Positions 25,947-35,459 of a stretch of DNA of 64,000 bases are shown in pieces. Each line of letters opens with the position of its first letter. Positions within the stretch are counted from its first letter, which is position 1. A model generated the notes under the pieces. The model searched no databases and was not told the origin of the DNA. It worked only from the letters and a program-made list of their open reading frames with translations. A program made the translations under genes and the position numbers. The DNA is from Paenibacillus phoenicis (GTDB lineage: Bacteria; Bacillota; Bacilli; Paenibacillales; Paenibacillaceae): the NCBI RefSeq assembly GCF_034718895.1, contig NZ_JAYERP010000001.1:558001-622000 (forward strand). Direction: 5' to 3'.

Positions 25947-26606
25947 ATGATTCAAAGAAAGGAATTTGATCAGAATCTGGAGGATTTACGGCAGCTGCTG
26001 AGAAAAATGGGCGAGCATGTGGAGGATGCCTTGACGGGGGCGATCAGCGCCCTGCAGGCTCTGGACTCGGCCAAAGCGAAAACCATCATTGAACGCGATG
26101 TCGAGCTGAACCGGATGGAAGAGCAAGTGATGGACCTCGGCTCGCGCCTGATCGTGACTCAGCAGCCGGTGGCCAAGGACCTGCGGCGGATTATCGTGGC
26201 GTTTAAAATTTCCAGCGATTTGGAGCGGATGGGAGACTTGGCGATCGATATCGCGAAGGTCACCCTGCGGCTGGAAGGCCAGCAGTTAATCAAGCCGCTC
26301 ATCGATATCCCGAAGATGTCCGAGCTAGTCATACTGATGGTGCGGGAATCGCTGCAATCGTATTTGGATGAGAATACCGATCTGGCTTACAAAATGGCCA
26401 AGGATGACGACGAGGTAGATCACCTGTACAGCCAGATGATTCAAGAGTTGTACGGGTTTATGATCGAAAACCCGGAATCCCTCCAGCAGGCGATGCTGCT
26501 GACGCTGGTGGGCCGATACATCGAGCGAATCGCCGACCATGCAACCAATATCGGGGAAAGCGCCGTTTACCTGGTGACCGGGCATCGTCCTGACCTGAAC
26601 CAATAA
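25947..26606 (+). CDS. phoU: Phosphate signalling protein PhoU
   Basis: A 219-residue all-helical protein made of two PhoU repeats, each with an acidic metal-binding signature (near ERDVELNRMEEQVMD and MAKDDDEVDHLYSQM). It modulates Pst transport and PhoR activity when phosphate is sufficient. AAGGAGGCTGCAGCAAG precedes the ATG, 18 bp after the pstB stop, so the two genes form one operon driven by the upstream PhoP box. Confidence 0.95.
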   Translation: MIQRKEFDQNLEDLRQLLRKMGEHVEDALTGAISALQALDSAKAKTIIERDVELNRMEEQVMDLGSRLIVTQQPVAKDLRRIIVAFKISSDLERMGDLAIDIAKVTLRLEGQQLIKPLIDIPKMSELVILMVRESLQSYLDENTDLAYKMAKDDDEVDHLYSQMIQELYGFMIENPESLQQAMLLTLVGRYIERIADHATNIGESAVYLVTGHRPDLNQ

Positions 26607-26633
26607 CTTTGAAATGAAGTTTTTCGTGCGTCC

Positions 26634-26680
26634 AACCGGTCGCAGCTGGCGAAATTACGCAGGCTGCGACCGGTTTTTCT
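26634..26680 (+). terminator. pstB-phoU terminator
   Basis: AACCGGTCGCAGC (26634-26646) pairs perfectly with GCTGCGACCGGTT (26663-26675), followed by TTTCTTTT. Confidence 0.92.
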
Positions 26681-26762
26681 TTTCCAAGGACGGCTTTGGT
26701 GTTATCGGGATGGCCCCTGTGTTATCATAAGATAAGGTAGAATACTGTGGACGAGGTGTCGT

Positions 26763-29423
26763 ATGGAAAAATTGATTCTTATAGATGGGAACAGCATCAT
26801 TTACCGGGCATTTTTTGCGATGCCGCCGCTCACGAACTCCAGCGGGTTGCATACGAATGCCGTTTACGGTTTCACCAATATGCTGCTGCGCCTGATCCAA
26901 GAGGAGCGCCCTACCCATATGCTGGTTGCCTTTGATGCGGGCAAAGTGACGTTCCGGCATGAAGGCTATCAGGAGTATAAAGGAGGACGCGACAAAACGC
27001 CGCCGGAGCTGTCCGAGCAATTTCCGCTGATGCGCGAGCTGCTGGAGAGCTTTGGTATCGCCTGGTTTGAACTGTCCGGGTACGAAGCGGACGACATTAT
27101 CGGCACCTTGAGCAAACGGGCGGAAGAGGCCGGTCATGAAGTGCTGGTCGTGACCGGCGATAAGGATATGCTGCAGGTCGTCAGCGATCGGGTTAAAGTG
27201 GCGCTAACGCGCAAGGGTGTCAGTGAAGTCGAGCCTTACGGCCCGCAGCAAATTGAAGAGAAATATGGGCTGAAGCCGCTGCAAATCATCGATTTGAAGG
27301 GCCTGATGGGCGATACGTCCGACAATATTCCGGGAGTGCCGGGAATCGGAGAGAAGACAGCCCTGAAATTGTTGCATCAATACGGTTCCGTTGAGGAAGT
27401 GTTGGCCCATACCGACGAATTGAAGGGCAAAATGAAGGAGAATCTGGTGAACCACGCAGAGGACGCCCGCATGAGCAAGCAGCTGGCAACCATCTTCCGA
27501 GAGGTTCCTATTGAACGCTCCTGGGAGGAGATGAAGTTTGACGGCATTCCGGAGGAAACCGCGGTCCCGATGCTGCGCAAGCTGGAGTTTAAGTCGCTGC
27601 TGGAGCGGATGTCCTTTGCCGGCGGCGAGAATGCAACCGGCGAAGCGGCTCGCGCGGAGCAGGTTGACATCCAGGTGACCACGGTGGACTTGGACAACCT
27701 TAAGGAGCTTACGGCCGATTTGCCAAACATCGAAGGAATCATCGTGGAGTCCCACGGGGAGAACCCGCATCAGGCCGAAATGATGGGCATGGTGCTGTCT
27801 ACGGCCAGCCGCCACTACTTCCTGTCGTTTGACGTGCTGCAATCGGAGGCTGCGGCGGAAGTGCGCGCTTGGCTGGCGGACGAGCAGGTGCCGAAGCGCG
27901 GGTATGATCTGCACCGGGCGGATTTGGTGCTGTTCTGGCATGGCGTTGCTTTTGCCGGAGCCGAGCACGACGTGCAACTGGCGGCCTATTTGCTTGATCC
28001 GACGGAGAGCGACCAGACGATCAGCGGGCTGGCCGCGAAATACCAGCTGCCGCAGGTTCCCGGAGACGATGAAGTTTATGGCAAAGGCGCGAAATTCAAA
28101 GTGCCGGAGCCGGATGTATTGAGCCGTCATCTGGCTCGCAAGGCGGATGCTTTGCTGCGGATCCTGCCTTTGCAGCGTGAGGATTTGGCGAAATACGAGA
28201 TGGAGAAGTTATTTTATGAGTTGGAAATGCCGTTATCTCGGATTTTGGCCGACATGGAGAAGCAAGGCGTTGCCGTCAACAAGGAAGCCTTGAAAGAGCT
28301 GGGCGTGGAATTTGAAGCCCAAATCAATAAACTGGTTGCGCGTATTTATGAGATCGCCGGCCAGGAGTTTAATATCAATTCCACGAAGCAGTTAGGGGAA
28401 ATTCTGTTTGATAAGCTGGGCCTGCCGGTCATCAAGAAGACGAAAACCGGCTACTCCACAGATGCGGAAGTGCTGGAGAAGCTGGCGCCTTACCATGAGA
28501 TTGTGCAGTTTATTTTGGAATACCGCCAGCTGGCCAAGCTGCAATCGACCTATGTCGAGGGGCTGCTGAAGGAGATTTCGCCGAAAACGGGCAAAGTGCA
28601 TACGTATTTCCGGCAGACGATTGCCGCCACCGGACGCTTGAGCAGCCAGTATCCGAACCTGCAGAATATCCCGATCCGGCTGGAGGAAGGCCGCAAAATC
28701 CGCAAGGTGTTTGTGCCGTCCGAGGAAGGCTGGTTTATTCTGTCCGCGGATTACTCGCAAATCGAGCTTCGGGTGTTAGCGCATATTTCCGGGGATCCAG
28801 GGCTGCAGGAAGCGTTCCTGCACGATATGGACATCCACACGAAGACGGCCATGGACGTGTTTGGCGTAGGACCGGATCAGGTGGACGCCAATATGCGACG
28901 TTCCGCGAAGGCGGTCAACTTTGGCATCGTCTATGGGATCAGCGATTACGGCCTGTCCCAGAACCTGAACATCACGCGGAAGGAGGCTGCTCGCTTTATT
29001 GAGCAATATTTTAATGCCTTCCAAGGGGTTCGGCGTTACATGGATGAGATCGTGAAGGCAGCTAAGCGTGACGGATATGTTAAGACGCTGCTGGAGCGCC
29101 GCCGTTATCTGCCCGAGATCAACGCCTCGAATTTCAACCTGCGTTCCTTCGCGGAACGGACGGCGATGAATACGCCAATTCAGGGGACAGCGGCGGATAT
29201 CATCAAGCTGGCTATGGTGCGCATGGATGAGGAACTGCATAAGCACGGATTAAAGAGCCGCATGCTGCTTCAGGTGCATGACGAATTGGTGTTTGAGGTG
29301 CCGCCGGAGGAGCTGGAGTTCATGAGCAAGCTGGTTCCGGAGACGATGGGGAAAGCGTTGGAGCTCTCTGTACCGCTGAAAGCCGAAGTATCCAGCGGAT
29401 TAAATTGGTACGAAGCGAAGTAA
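26763..29423 (+). CDS. polA: DNA polymerase I
   Basis: An 886-residue repair and Okazaki-fragment polymerase. The 5'-nuclease domain (1-290: LILIDGNSIIYRAFFAMPPL, GYEADDIIGTL, PGVPGIGEKTALKLL) is followed by a 3'-5' exonuclease-like domain that lacks the catalytic DxE motif (GIIVESHGENPHQ), as in Bacillus. The polymerase domain has motif A DYSQIELRVLAH (D663), motif B RRSAKAVNFGIVYG and motif C LLQVHDELVFEV. The ATG follows GAGGTGTCGT. It starts the DNA repair group polA-mutM-coaE, as in B. subtilis. Confidence 0.97.
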   Translation: MEKLILIDGNSIIYRAFFAMPPLTNSSGLHTNAVYGFTNMLLRLIQEERPTHMLVAFDAGKVTFRHEGYQEYKGGRDKTPPELSEQFPLMRELLESFGIAWFELSGYEADDIIGTLSKRAEEAGHEVLVVTGDKDMLQVVSDRVKVALTRKGVSEVEPYGPQQIEEKYGLKPLQIIDLKGLMGDTSDNIPGVPGIGEKTALKLLHQYGSVEEVLAHTDELKGKMKENLVNHAEDARMSKQLATIFREVPIERSWEEMKFDGIPEETAVPMLRKLEFKSLLERMSFAGGENATGEAARAEQVDIQVTTVDLDNLKELTADLPNIEGIIVESHGENPHQAEMMGMVLSTASRHYFLSFDVLQSEAAAEVRAWLADEQVPKRGYDLHRADLVLFWHGVAFAGAEHDVQLAAYLLDPTESDQTISGLAAKYQLPQVPGDDEVYGKGAKFKVPEPDVLSRHLARKADALLRILPLQREDLAKYEMEKLFYELEMPLSRILADMEKQGVAVNKEALKELGVEFEAQINKLVARIYEIAGQEFNINSTKQLGEILFDKLGLPVIKKTKTGYSTDAEVLEKLAPYHEIVQFILEYRQLAKLQSTYVEGLLKEISPKTGKVHTYFRQTIAATGRLSSQYPNLQNIPIRLEEGRKIRKVFVPSEEGWFILSADYSQIELRVLAHISGDPGLQEAFLHDMDIHTKTAMDVFGVGPDQVDANMRRSAKAVNFGIVYGISDYGLSQNLNITRKEAARFIEQYFNAFQGVRRYMDEIVKAAKRDGYVKTLLERRRYLPEINASNFNLRSFAERTAMNTPIQGTAADIIKLAMVRMDEELHKHGLKSRMLLQVHDELVFEVPPEELEFMSKLVPETMGKALELSVPLKAEVSSGLNWYEAK

Positions 29424-29463
29424 GCTCTGCGCATGACAACAACTTAGATCGAGGTGAGAGGAT

Positions 29464-30321
29464 ATGCCGGAATTGCCGGAGGTGGAAACGGTCCGACGGA
29501 CCTTAACCCAATTGATCGTGGGCAAGACGATCCAAAGTGTTCATGTGTTTCTGCCGCGCATCATCCAACGGCCGGATGATATCCGACGGTTTGAAGCCGA
29601 ACTTGCCGGCCATACCATCTTAGAGATTGGCCGCCGCGGAAAATTTTTGCGGATTATCATGGATGGGCTGGTGCTCGTCTCCCATTTGCGGATGGAAGGG
29701 CGTTACGGGCTGTATCAGCCCGGAGAAGAGGTGGAGAAGCATACCCATGTCATTTTCCGGTTTACGGACGGGACGGAACTCCGCTACAAGGATGTACGCC
29801 AGTTTGGTACGATGCATCTGTTTGCTCCTGGGGAGGAGTTTACGAACAAGCCGCTGGTGAAGCTGGGATTGGAGCCGCTGGAGGAGTCGTTTACCCTTCA
29901 AGCATTCCAGGACAAAATTTCCCGGCGAACCACGAAAATCAAGCCAGCCTTGCTGAACCAGGAATACATCGTTGGCTTGGGGAATATATATGTAGATGAA
30001 GCATTGTTTCGGGCAGGCATCCACCCGGAATATCCGGCGGACAAGCTGACCAAGAGGCAGCTGGAGCAGCTTCATGCCGCCATCGTTGAGACGTTAACCG
30101 AAGCGGTAGAAGCTGGTGGCTCCTCCATCAAATCGTACGTGAACGGGCAAGGGGAAATGGGGATGTTTCAACATTCCTTGCGGATGTACGGCCGCCAAGG
30201 TGAGCCTTGTCTGAACTGCGGACAGCCGGTGATGAAGACCGTTGTAGGGGGGCGGGGCACGCATTTTTGCCCGAATTGTCAGCCGCCTTATCGGACAAGC
30301 GGGTCTGCACGCGCCAAGTAA
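29464..30321 (+). CDS. mutM: Formamidopyrimidine-DNA glycosylase
   Basis: Removes 8-oxoguanine and other oxidised purines and cleaves the abasic site. After Met removal the catalytic Pro and Glu are the first residues (PELPEVETVRR). GRRGKFLRIIM holds the catalytic lysine, SSIKSYVNGQGEMGMFQ precedes the zinc finger, and the zinc finger cysteines are CLNC and CPNC near residues 250-275. Length is 285, typical. GAGGTGAGAGGAT precedes the ATG. It is 40 bp after polA and likely in the same transcript. Confidence 0.96.
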   Translation: MPELPEVETVRRTLTQLIVGKTIQSVHVFLPRIIQRPDDIRRFEAELAGHTILEIGRRGKFLRIIMDGLVLVSHLRMEGRYGLYQPGEEVEKHTHVIFRFTDGTELRYKDVRQFGTMHLFAPGEEFTNKPLVKLGLEPLEESFTLQAFQDKISRRTTKIKPALLNQEYIVGLGNIYVDEALFRAGIHPEYPADKLTKRQLEQLHAAIVETLTEAVEAGGSSIKSYVNGQGEMGMFQHSLRMYGRQGEPCLNCGQPVMKTVVGGRGTHFCPNCQPPYRTSGSARAK

Positions 30322-30375
30322 CGGCTAACGAGATAGAACGAGGCTCCAAGTTATGAGTGTGAGGTGGATAGGGTT

Positions 30376-30972
30376 ATGAACATCGGACTGACCGGAGGCA
30401 TTGCGACCGGGAAAAGCACGGTTTCCCGATTGTTGGCCGAGCGTGGGGCCGCCATCATCGATGCAGATGTGATCGCCAGGGAGATTATGGAGCCGGGCCA
30501 TCCGGTATTGGCCGCCGTTAGCGAACGATTTGGCCCGGGCGTGCTGCACCCCGATGGAACGCTGAATCGCAAGAAGCTAGGCGAGATCGTCTTCTCGCAT
30601 CCGGAGGAGCGCAAGGCGCTGGAGGCACTAACGCATCCGGCGATCCGCGCTGAAATGAAGCGGCGCATGGAAGAGCTGGAAGCAGCGGATCCTCACAGAT
30701 TGGTGGTGGCGGATATCCCGCTGCTTTATGAATCGGGTCTTGATCCGTTATACGATCAAATTATGGTTGTCTACGTCCCCCGCGAGGTACAGTTAACCCG
30801 GTTGATGTTGAGGGACGGGTTATCGAAGGAGGCGGCCGAGCAGCGGATCAGCGCCCAGATGGATATCGAAATCAAGAAAGAGAGGGCGGATATTTTGATT
30901 GATAACAGCGGTGGACTTGAGGAAACGAAGCGGCAGATAGATGACTTTTGGCGGGATCAGGGACTACGATGA
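30376..30972 (+). CDS. coaE: Dephospho-CoA kinase
   Basis: Last step of CoA synthesis: phosphorylates the 3'-hydroxyl of dephospho-CoA. P-loop GLTGGIATGKST (residues 4-15), DADVIAREIMEPGHP, VADIPLLYESGLD and the lid region LMLRDGLSKEAAEQRI identify it. It has 198 residues. I chose ATG 30376 after GAGGTGGATAGGGTT; an in-frame GTG lies 12 bp upstream. Its stop overlaps the start of the next gene (ATGA). The ytaF gene found before coaE in B. subtilis is absent. Confidence 0.94.
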   Translation: MNIGLTGGIATGKSTVSRLLAERGAAIIDADVIAREIMEPGHPVLAAVSERFGPGVLHPDGTLNRKKLGEIVFSHPEERKALEALTHPAIRAEMKRRMEELEAADPHRLVVADIPLLYESGLDPLYDQIMVVYVPREVQLTRLMLRDGLSKEAAEQRISAQMDIEIKKERADILIDNSGGLEETKRQIDDFWRDQGLR

Positions 30973-31532
30973 GGTGGCTTCGCAAAAAAAGAGTCTTGCT
31001 TCTGTTGTTTATCGGTTTCATCATCCTCATCTTTTTTAATTCGGCATGGCTTTCGTTGTTTTACCCGATTTATTATAAAGAAGAAATCCGGCGGCATGCC
31101 AAGAACAACGGCCTGGATCCGTTTATTGTTGCAGCGATCATTAAGGTGGAGACGAACTACAAATCGGGCGTGGAGTCCCGGAAAGGCGCGCTCGGAATTA
31201 TGCAGATCATGCCCGATACGGCGGAGTGGGTGATTTCCAAAGCGAAGTTGCCCAATACAACGCTGGAAGACATCCGCAACGAGACGGAAACGAATATCCA
31301 GATCGGCACCTGGTATCTGAGATCGCTCTCCCAGCAATTTGACGGTAACACCATCGCCATGATCGCAGCGTATAATGCCGGACCAACCAATGTGAAAAAT
31401 TGGCTGAAGAGCGGGCGATGGGACGGACGACTGGAGACGGTGCAAAATATTCCGTTTGGCGAGACCCGGCATTACGTCCAGCGGGTATCCCACTATTACA
31501 AACAATATTTAAAGATATATGATGATTTTTAA
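30969..31532 (+). CDS. Lytic transglycosylase with SLT domain
   Basis: A 187-residue membrane-anchored murein lytic transglycosylase. Residues 8-31 form a signal anchor. The SLT domain follows, with the catalytic E61 (IIKVETNY), GALGIMQIMPDTA and AAYNAGPTNVKNWL. It cleaves peptidoglycan glycan strands to 1,6-anhydromuramoyl products outside the membrane. The start overlaps the coaE stop by 4 bp, implying coupling. The gene is followed by a terminator for the opposite strand. Confidence 0.9.
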   Translation: MRWLRKKRVLLLLFIGFIILIFFNSAWLSLFYPIYYKEEIRRHAKNNGLDPFIVAAIIKVETNYKSGVESRKGALGIMQIMPDTAEWVISKAKLPNTTLEDIRNETETNIQIGTWYLRSLSQQFDGNTIAMIAAYNAGPTNVKNWLKSGRWDGRLETVQNIPFGETRHYVQRVSHYYKQYLKIYDDF

Positions 31533-31554
31533 GGGGGCCTAAGGTTATAACAAA

Positions 31555-31590
31555 AGAAAGCATTGACCGACCTCACGCCAGCCAATGCTC
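31555..31590 (-). terminator. Terminator of the SASP gene
   Basis: On the minus strand AGCATTG pairs with CAATGCT around a 17-base loop with internal pairing, followed by TTCTTTTG. Confidence 0.6.
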
Positions 31591-31605
31591 TCTTCAGTTG
31601 ATCGG

Positions 31606-31827
31606 TTATTTGAATTGACCTGCCAGCTGTTGTTCAGCCAGGGTCACCAGACGTTTCGTGATGAAACCACCGATCGAACCGTTTTCGTAAGAAGTCAGGT
31701 TACCAGCATATCCGTCTTGTGGGAAAGAGATGCCAAGCTCCTGAGCGATTTCATATTTCATTTGATCCAAAGCTCCGGATGCTTGTCTAACCACCAGGTT
31801 GTTCGAAGAGTTATTATTTTGGGCCAT
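31606..31827 (-). CDS. Small acid-soluble spore protein, alpha/beta type
   Basis: A 73-residue SASP. The family signatures are [15 protein letters not shown], where the Glu-Ile (KYEIA) marks the GPR protease site cleaved on germination, and [17 protein letters not shown]. SASPs coat spore DNA in the A form and protect it from UV and heat. An ideal AAGGAGGTG lies 8 bases before the ATG. Expression would be from SigG in the forespore. It is divergent from nrdR. Confidence 0.96.
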   Translation of the reverse strand: MAQNNNSSNNLVVRQASGALDQMKYEIAQELGISFPQDGYAGNLTSYENGSIGGFITKRLVTLAEQQLAGQFK

Positions 31828-31964
31828 GATTTGTTCACCTCCTTGTGGTTGGTAACAGTATTATGTGCCGGACTAGGAATTTCAATCACATGAATTTGCA
31901 GTAATTTATTGCCATCCGGTGAGACAGGCCGTGATGACGTCATTTAGAGGGGAGGTGTTCTAGT

Positions 31965-32435
31965 TTGAAATGTCCTTATTGCGACTATTTAGGCACCAAA
32001 GTGCTTGATTCGAGACCGGCGAACGAGAACCGTTCGATCCGCCGCCGGCGTGAATGCGAGAAATGCAACCGGCGGTTTACAACGTTTGAAATGGTGGAAG
32101 AAGTGCCGTTGATTGTGATCAAAAAGGATGGAAGCCGCGAGGAATTCAGCCGGGAGAAAATGCTGCGAGGTCTGATTCGAGCCTGCGAGAAACGTCCGGT
32201 TTCCGTCGAACAGCTGGAATCCATCGTATCCGAAGTGGAACGTTCCTTGCGCCACTCGGCGAACGCCGAGGTAGAGAGCCGGCAAATCGGCGAATTGGTG
32301 ATGGAGCAGCTCTATCCGGTGGACGAGGTTGCATATGTACGGTTTGCTTCGGTTTATCGTCAATTTAAAGATATCAACATGTTTATGAAAGAACTCAAAG
32401 GCCTGCTGTCCAAAAATACAGGGGTCACGGAATAG
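31965..32435 (+). CDS. nrdR: Transcriptional repressor NrdR
   Basis: A 156-residue repressor of ribonucleotide reductase genes. The zinc ribbon has C3, C6, C31 and C34 ([20 protein letters not shown]). The ATP-cone domain (about 49-139: [31 protein letters not shown]) senses ATP/dATP. It starts at TTG 31965 with GGGGAGGTG 9 bases upstream. No nrd genes are in the window. In B. subtilis the homologue (YtcG) lies in the same region downstream of coaE. Confidence 0.96.
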   Translation: MKCPYCDYLGTKVLDSRPANENRSIRRRRECEKCNRRFTTFEMVEEVPLIVIKKDGSREEFSREKMLRGLIRACEKRPVSVEQLESIVSEVERSLRHSANAEVESRQIGELVMEQLYPVDEVAYVRFASVYRQFKDINMFMKELKGLLSKNTGVTE

Positions 32436-32448
32436 TTCACTTCTCAAG

Positions 32449-32482
32449 CACTCTTCGCCGGCCGGCGCGGGAGTGTTTTTTT
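32449..32482 (+). terminator. nrdR terminator
   Basis: CACTC-CGCCGGC pairs with GCCGGCG-GAGTG, followed by TTTTTTT. Confidence 0.85.
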
Positions 32483-32526
32483 ATTTTTTGCATAGAATAA
32501 ACCTAAAGACTAAGGTGCCCTCTTAT

Positions 32527-32580
32527 TTTACACAAAGTTTACAAAACGAGAACACAGCATTGATCTTCGCTTTCTATAAT
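32527..32580 (+). promoter_or_regulatory. PhoP-box promoter of pstSCAB
   Basis: Hexamers at 11 bp steps: TTTACA (32527), TTTACA (32538), AGAACA (32549), TTGATC (32560, degenerate). Nine bases later is a perfect TATAAT (32575-32580). The leader to pstS is about 30 nt. Confidence 0.85.
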
Positions 32581-32615
32581 CAAACTGTAAATCAATTAAG
32601 GGGGAAACCTAAACA

Positions 32616-33572
32616 ATGAAAAAGAGTATGTTATTGATTTTGACTTTGGTGCTGAGCTTCGCGCTGGCAGCATGCGGTCAAAACAACGCGGCACCAAACA
32701 ACACGGCCGGCACCAACGGAAGCACTGCGGATGAAGCATCCGCGAGCAACGGGGGTAATGCAGCGACATCGGAACTTTCCGGGTCGATCTTGGCTGTAGG
32801 TTCCTCGGCTTTACAACCTTTGGTAGACCAAGTTTCGAAAAAATTTATGGATCAAAATCCAAATGTTTCTATACAAGTTCAAGGCGGCGGAAGCGGCACC
32901 GGGTTGACGCAGGTTTCCGGAGGCCAAGCGGACATCGGGAACTCCGACGTCTTCGCAGAAGAGAAGCTGGATGCGGCTCAAGCTGGTGAACTGGTTGACC
33001 ACCAAGTTGCTGTCGTCGCGATGGCAGCTGTCGTTAACCCGGACATCACTGTCGACAATTTGACAAAAGACCAACTGGTCCAAATTTTCACGGGTAAAAT
33101 CACAAATTGGAAAGATCTTGGCGGTCCGGACCAAGCGATTCAAATTGTAAACCGTCCGTCGAGCTCCGGGACTCGCGCCACATTTGAGAAATACGCGTTG
33201 GGTACGAAAACGGAGGACCTGCAAGGTTCGATCCAAGAAGATTCCTCCGGTACGGTAAAGAAACTGGTTGGCGAAACGCCGGGGGCGATCGGATATCTGG
33301 CCTTGTCCTACCTTGACGATACGGTCAAAGCTGTGAAGTACGAAGGCGTGGACGCAACGGAAGAAAACGTAGCAAACGGAACTTATCCGGTATGGGCTTA
33401 TGAGCACATGTATACGAAAGGCGAGCCAAACGAAGTCGTGAAAGCCTTCTTGGACTACATGGTTTCCTCGGATGTTCAAGGCGACAACGGCGACGTAGTA
33501 GAGCTTGGCTATATTCCGATCAGCAAAATGCAAGTGGAACGCGATGTTGACGGCAACATCACGAAGAAATAA
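32616..33572 (+). CDS. pstS: Phosphate-binding lipoprotein PstS
   Basis: A 318-residue extracellular receptor of the Pst importer. The lipoprotein signal ends LALAAC with lipidated C20, followed by an Asn/Ser/Ala-rich linker (to about 55). The phosphate-binding domain has ILAVGSSALQPLVD, VQGGGSGTGLTQVSGGQADIG, NRPSSSGTRATF and TPGAIGYLALSY. AGGGGGAAACCTAAACA precedes the ATG. First gene of pstSCAB, downstream of a PhoP box. Confidence 0.96.
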   Translation: MKKSMLLILTLVLSFALAACGQNNAAPNNTAGTNGSTADEASASNGGNAATSELSGSILAVGSSALQPLVDQVSKKFMDQNPNVSIQVQGGGSGTGLTQVSGGQADIGNSDVFAEEKLDAAQAGELVDHQVAVVAMAAVVNPDITVDNLTKDQLVQIFTGKITNWKDLGGPDQAIQIVNRPSSSGTRATFEKYALGTKTEDLQGSIQEDSSGTVKKLVGETPGAIGYLALSYLDDTVKAVKYEGVDATEENVANGTYPVWAYEHMYTKGEPNEVVKAFLDYMVSSDVQGDNGDVVELGYIPISKMQVERDVDGNITKK

Positions 33573-33597
33573 CCAGCAGATTCGATAACATCATATC

Positions 33598-33632
33598 AGC
33601 GCGGCAAGAGGCGGACGGTTCTGCCTCTTTCT
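33598..33632 (+). terminator. Intercistronic hairpin between pstS and pstC
   Basis: AAGAGGC pairs with GCCTCTT around a 9-base loop, with outer CAGC/GCTG pairing. There is no long T-run. Such a hairpin could stabilise the pstS message or partly terminate, giving more binding protein than permease. Confidence 0.5.
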
Positions 33633-33658
33633 GTGCTGTTCTTAAAGGGAGAGGTTTC

Positions 33659-34561
33659 ATGGCTCAGTCCGGCGGAAGAAAAAAAATACAACCGCATATC
33701 GTCGAGGAATGGACCGGCAAAATTTACGCTTCATTTTGTATCGTATTGCTGGTGGTTACGATCTTCTCGATGGTTTATTACGTAGCAACCAAGGGGTTAA
33801 GCACTTTTGTTCAAGACGGAATCTCACTAGGTGAAATTTTCGGCAGCACGAACTGGAAGCCGGATGGGGAGCCGCCGATGTTTGGCGCCCTGCCGTTTAT
33901 CTTGGGCTCGTTCAGCACTTCGATTCTGGCGGCGTTGATCGCAGCACCGCTTGGCATTTGCGCAGCATTGTTTATGGTTGAAATTATGCCGAAGTTCGGC
34001 AAGAAGTATTTGCAGCCGGTCATCGAGCTGCTGGCCGGGATACCTTCGGTCGTGTATGGTTTTGTGGGGCTTAGTATCATCGTACCTTTTTACAGAGATA
34101 TTTTCCCGGGACAAGGTCTGGGGATCTTGGCGGGAGCGACCGTACTGTCGATCATGATATTGCCGACGATCACTTCGATCGCCACCGACGCCCTGTCTGC
34201 CCTGCCTCCCGGCTTGAAAGAAGGTTCCTACGCCCTTGGCGCTACGCGCTGGCAAACCTTGTCACGGACCGTATTGCCGACGACCTTACCGTCCTTGCTG
34301 ACCGGGGTTGTACTCGGCATGGCTCGGGCTTTCGGGGAAGCCCTGGCGGTGCAGATGGTTATCGGGAACGCGCCGCATATCCCGCGCTCGCTCTTTGAAT
34401 CCACCTCGACCTTGACCAGCGTCATTACGCTGAGCATGGGGAATACGGTCATGGGCACGACGCAGAATAACGTCCTCTGGACGCTGGCACTAATCTTGAT
34501 GCTGATGACGTTTGTATTCGTCTTTATCGTGCGTTGGCTGGAAAGGAGAGCAAAACGATGA
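33659..34561 (+). CDS. pstC: Phosphate ABC transporter permease PstC
   Basis: A 300-residue permease with about six membrane helices, the first at roughly 25-50. It forms the phosphate channel with PstA. The cytoplasmic coupling loop is near GATRWQTLSRTVLPTTLPSLL, followed by GMARAFGEALAVQMVIGN. AAAGGGAGAGGTTTC precedes the ATG. The stop overlaps the pstA start by 4 bp. Confidence 0.95.
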   Translation: MAQSGGRKKIQPHIVEEWTGKIYASFCIVLLVVTIFSMVYYVATKGLSTFVQDGISLGEIFGSTNWKPDGEPPMFGALPFILGSFSTSILAALIAAPLGICAALFMVEIMPKFGKKYLQPVIELLAGIPSVVYGFVGLSIIVPFYRDIFPGQGLGILAGATVLSIMILPTITSIATDALSALPPGLKEGSYALGATRWQTLSRTVLPTTLPSLLTGVVLGMARAFGEALAVQMVIGNAPHIPRSLFESTSTLTSVITLSMGNTVMGTTQNNVLWTLALILMLMTFVFVFIVRWLERRAKR

Positions 34562-35445
34562 GCGCCAAAACCGTCGACAAAATCGCAACAGTTGTTATTA
34601 TCGCTTTAGCTGGCTTAATTGTCTTGATTATGGCGGGGTTACTCGGCTTTATTTTAGTCCGGGGGCTGGGTCATATCAGTTTCGATTTTCTCACGTCACC
34701 TCCTGAAACGATTAAGGCAGGTGGCGGGATTGGCCCGCAATTGTTTAATTCCTTGTTCCTCTTGGTCTTGACCATGATCATCACGATTCCGCTCGGTATC
34801 GGCGCGGGGGTCTATATGAGCGAATACGCTAAACCGGGGAAAATCACCGATTTTATCCGTTTGATCGTTGAGGTATTGTCCTCTTTTCCATCGATTGTCG
34901 TGGGTTTGTTTGGTTTGCTCGTGATCGTGAACCTGTTTGGCTTTGGCTTCTCCCTGTTCTCAGGGGCGTTAGCTTTGACGATCTTTAACCTGCCGCTGAT
35001 GGTGCGGATTACCGAGCAAGGGTTAGCCAGCGTGCCGCAGGCGCAAAAGGAAGCCAGCTTGGCGCTGGGCTTGTCCAAATGGAAAACGATCCAATCGGTG
35101 ATGCTGCCGATCGCCATGCCGGTGATTCTGACCGGGACGATCCTGGCGGCGGGCCGCGTGTTCGGCGAAGCAGCTGCCCTGTTGTTTACGGCCGGGATGA
35201 GCAGTCCGCGGCTCGACTTTAGCAACTGGAATCCGTTGAGCCCTACGTCCCCGCTGAATCCGTTCCGTCCGGCGGAGACGCTGGCGGTTCATATCTGGAA
35301 GATCAATTCCGAAGGCTTGGCGCCGGATGCGCCTGAAATTGCCGCCGGTGCGTCGGCCGTCCTGATTTTGACCGTGCTGGTGTTTAACTTGCTGGCTCGC
35401 TGGCTCGGACGCGTGATGCTCAAGAAATTTACGGCGACGAAATAG
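34558..35445 (+). CDS. pstA: Phosphate ABC transporter permease PstA
   Basis: A 295-residue permease partner of PstC with six predicted helices. The coupling loop is [22 protein letters not shown], followed by [16 protein letters not shown] chose ATG 34558, which overlaps the pstC stop (ATGA) and has GAAAGGAGAGCAAAACG before it; an upstream in-frame ATG lies well inside pstC. pstB follows after 14 bp. Confidence 0.95.
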   Translation: MSAKTVDKIATVVIIALAGLIVLIMAGLLGFILVRGLGHISFDFLTSPPETIKAGGGIGPQLFNSLFLLVLTMIITIPLGIGAGVYMSEYAKPGKITDFIRLIVEVLSSFPSIVVGLFGLLVIVNLFGFGFSLFSGALALTIFNLPLMVRITEQGLASVPQAQKEASLALGLSKWKTIQSVMLPIAMPVILTGTILAAGRVFGEAAALLFTAGMSSPRLDFSNWNPLSPTSPLNPFRPAETLAVHIWKINSEGLAPDAPEIAAGASAVLILTVLVFNLLARWLGRVMLKKFTATK

Positions 35446-35459
35446 GAGGGCGAAGCCAA

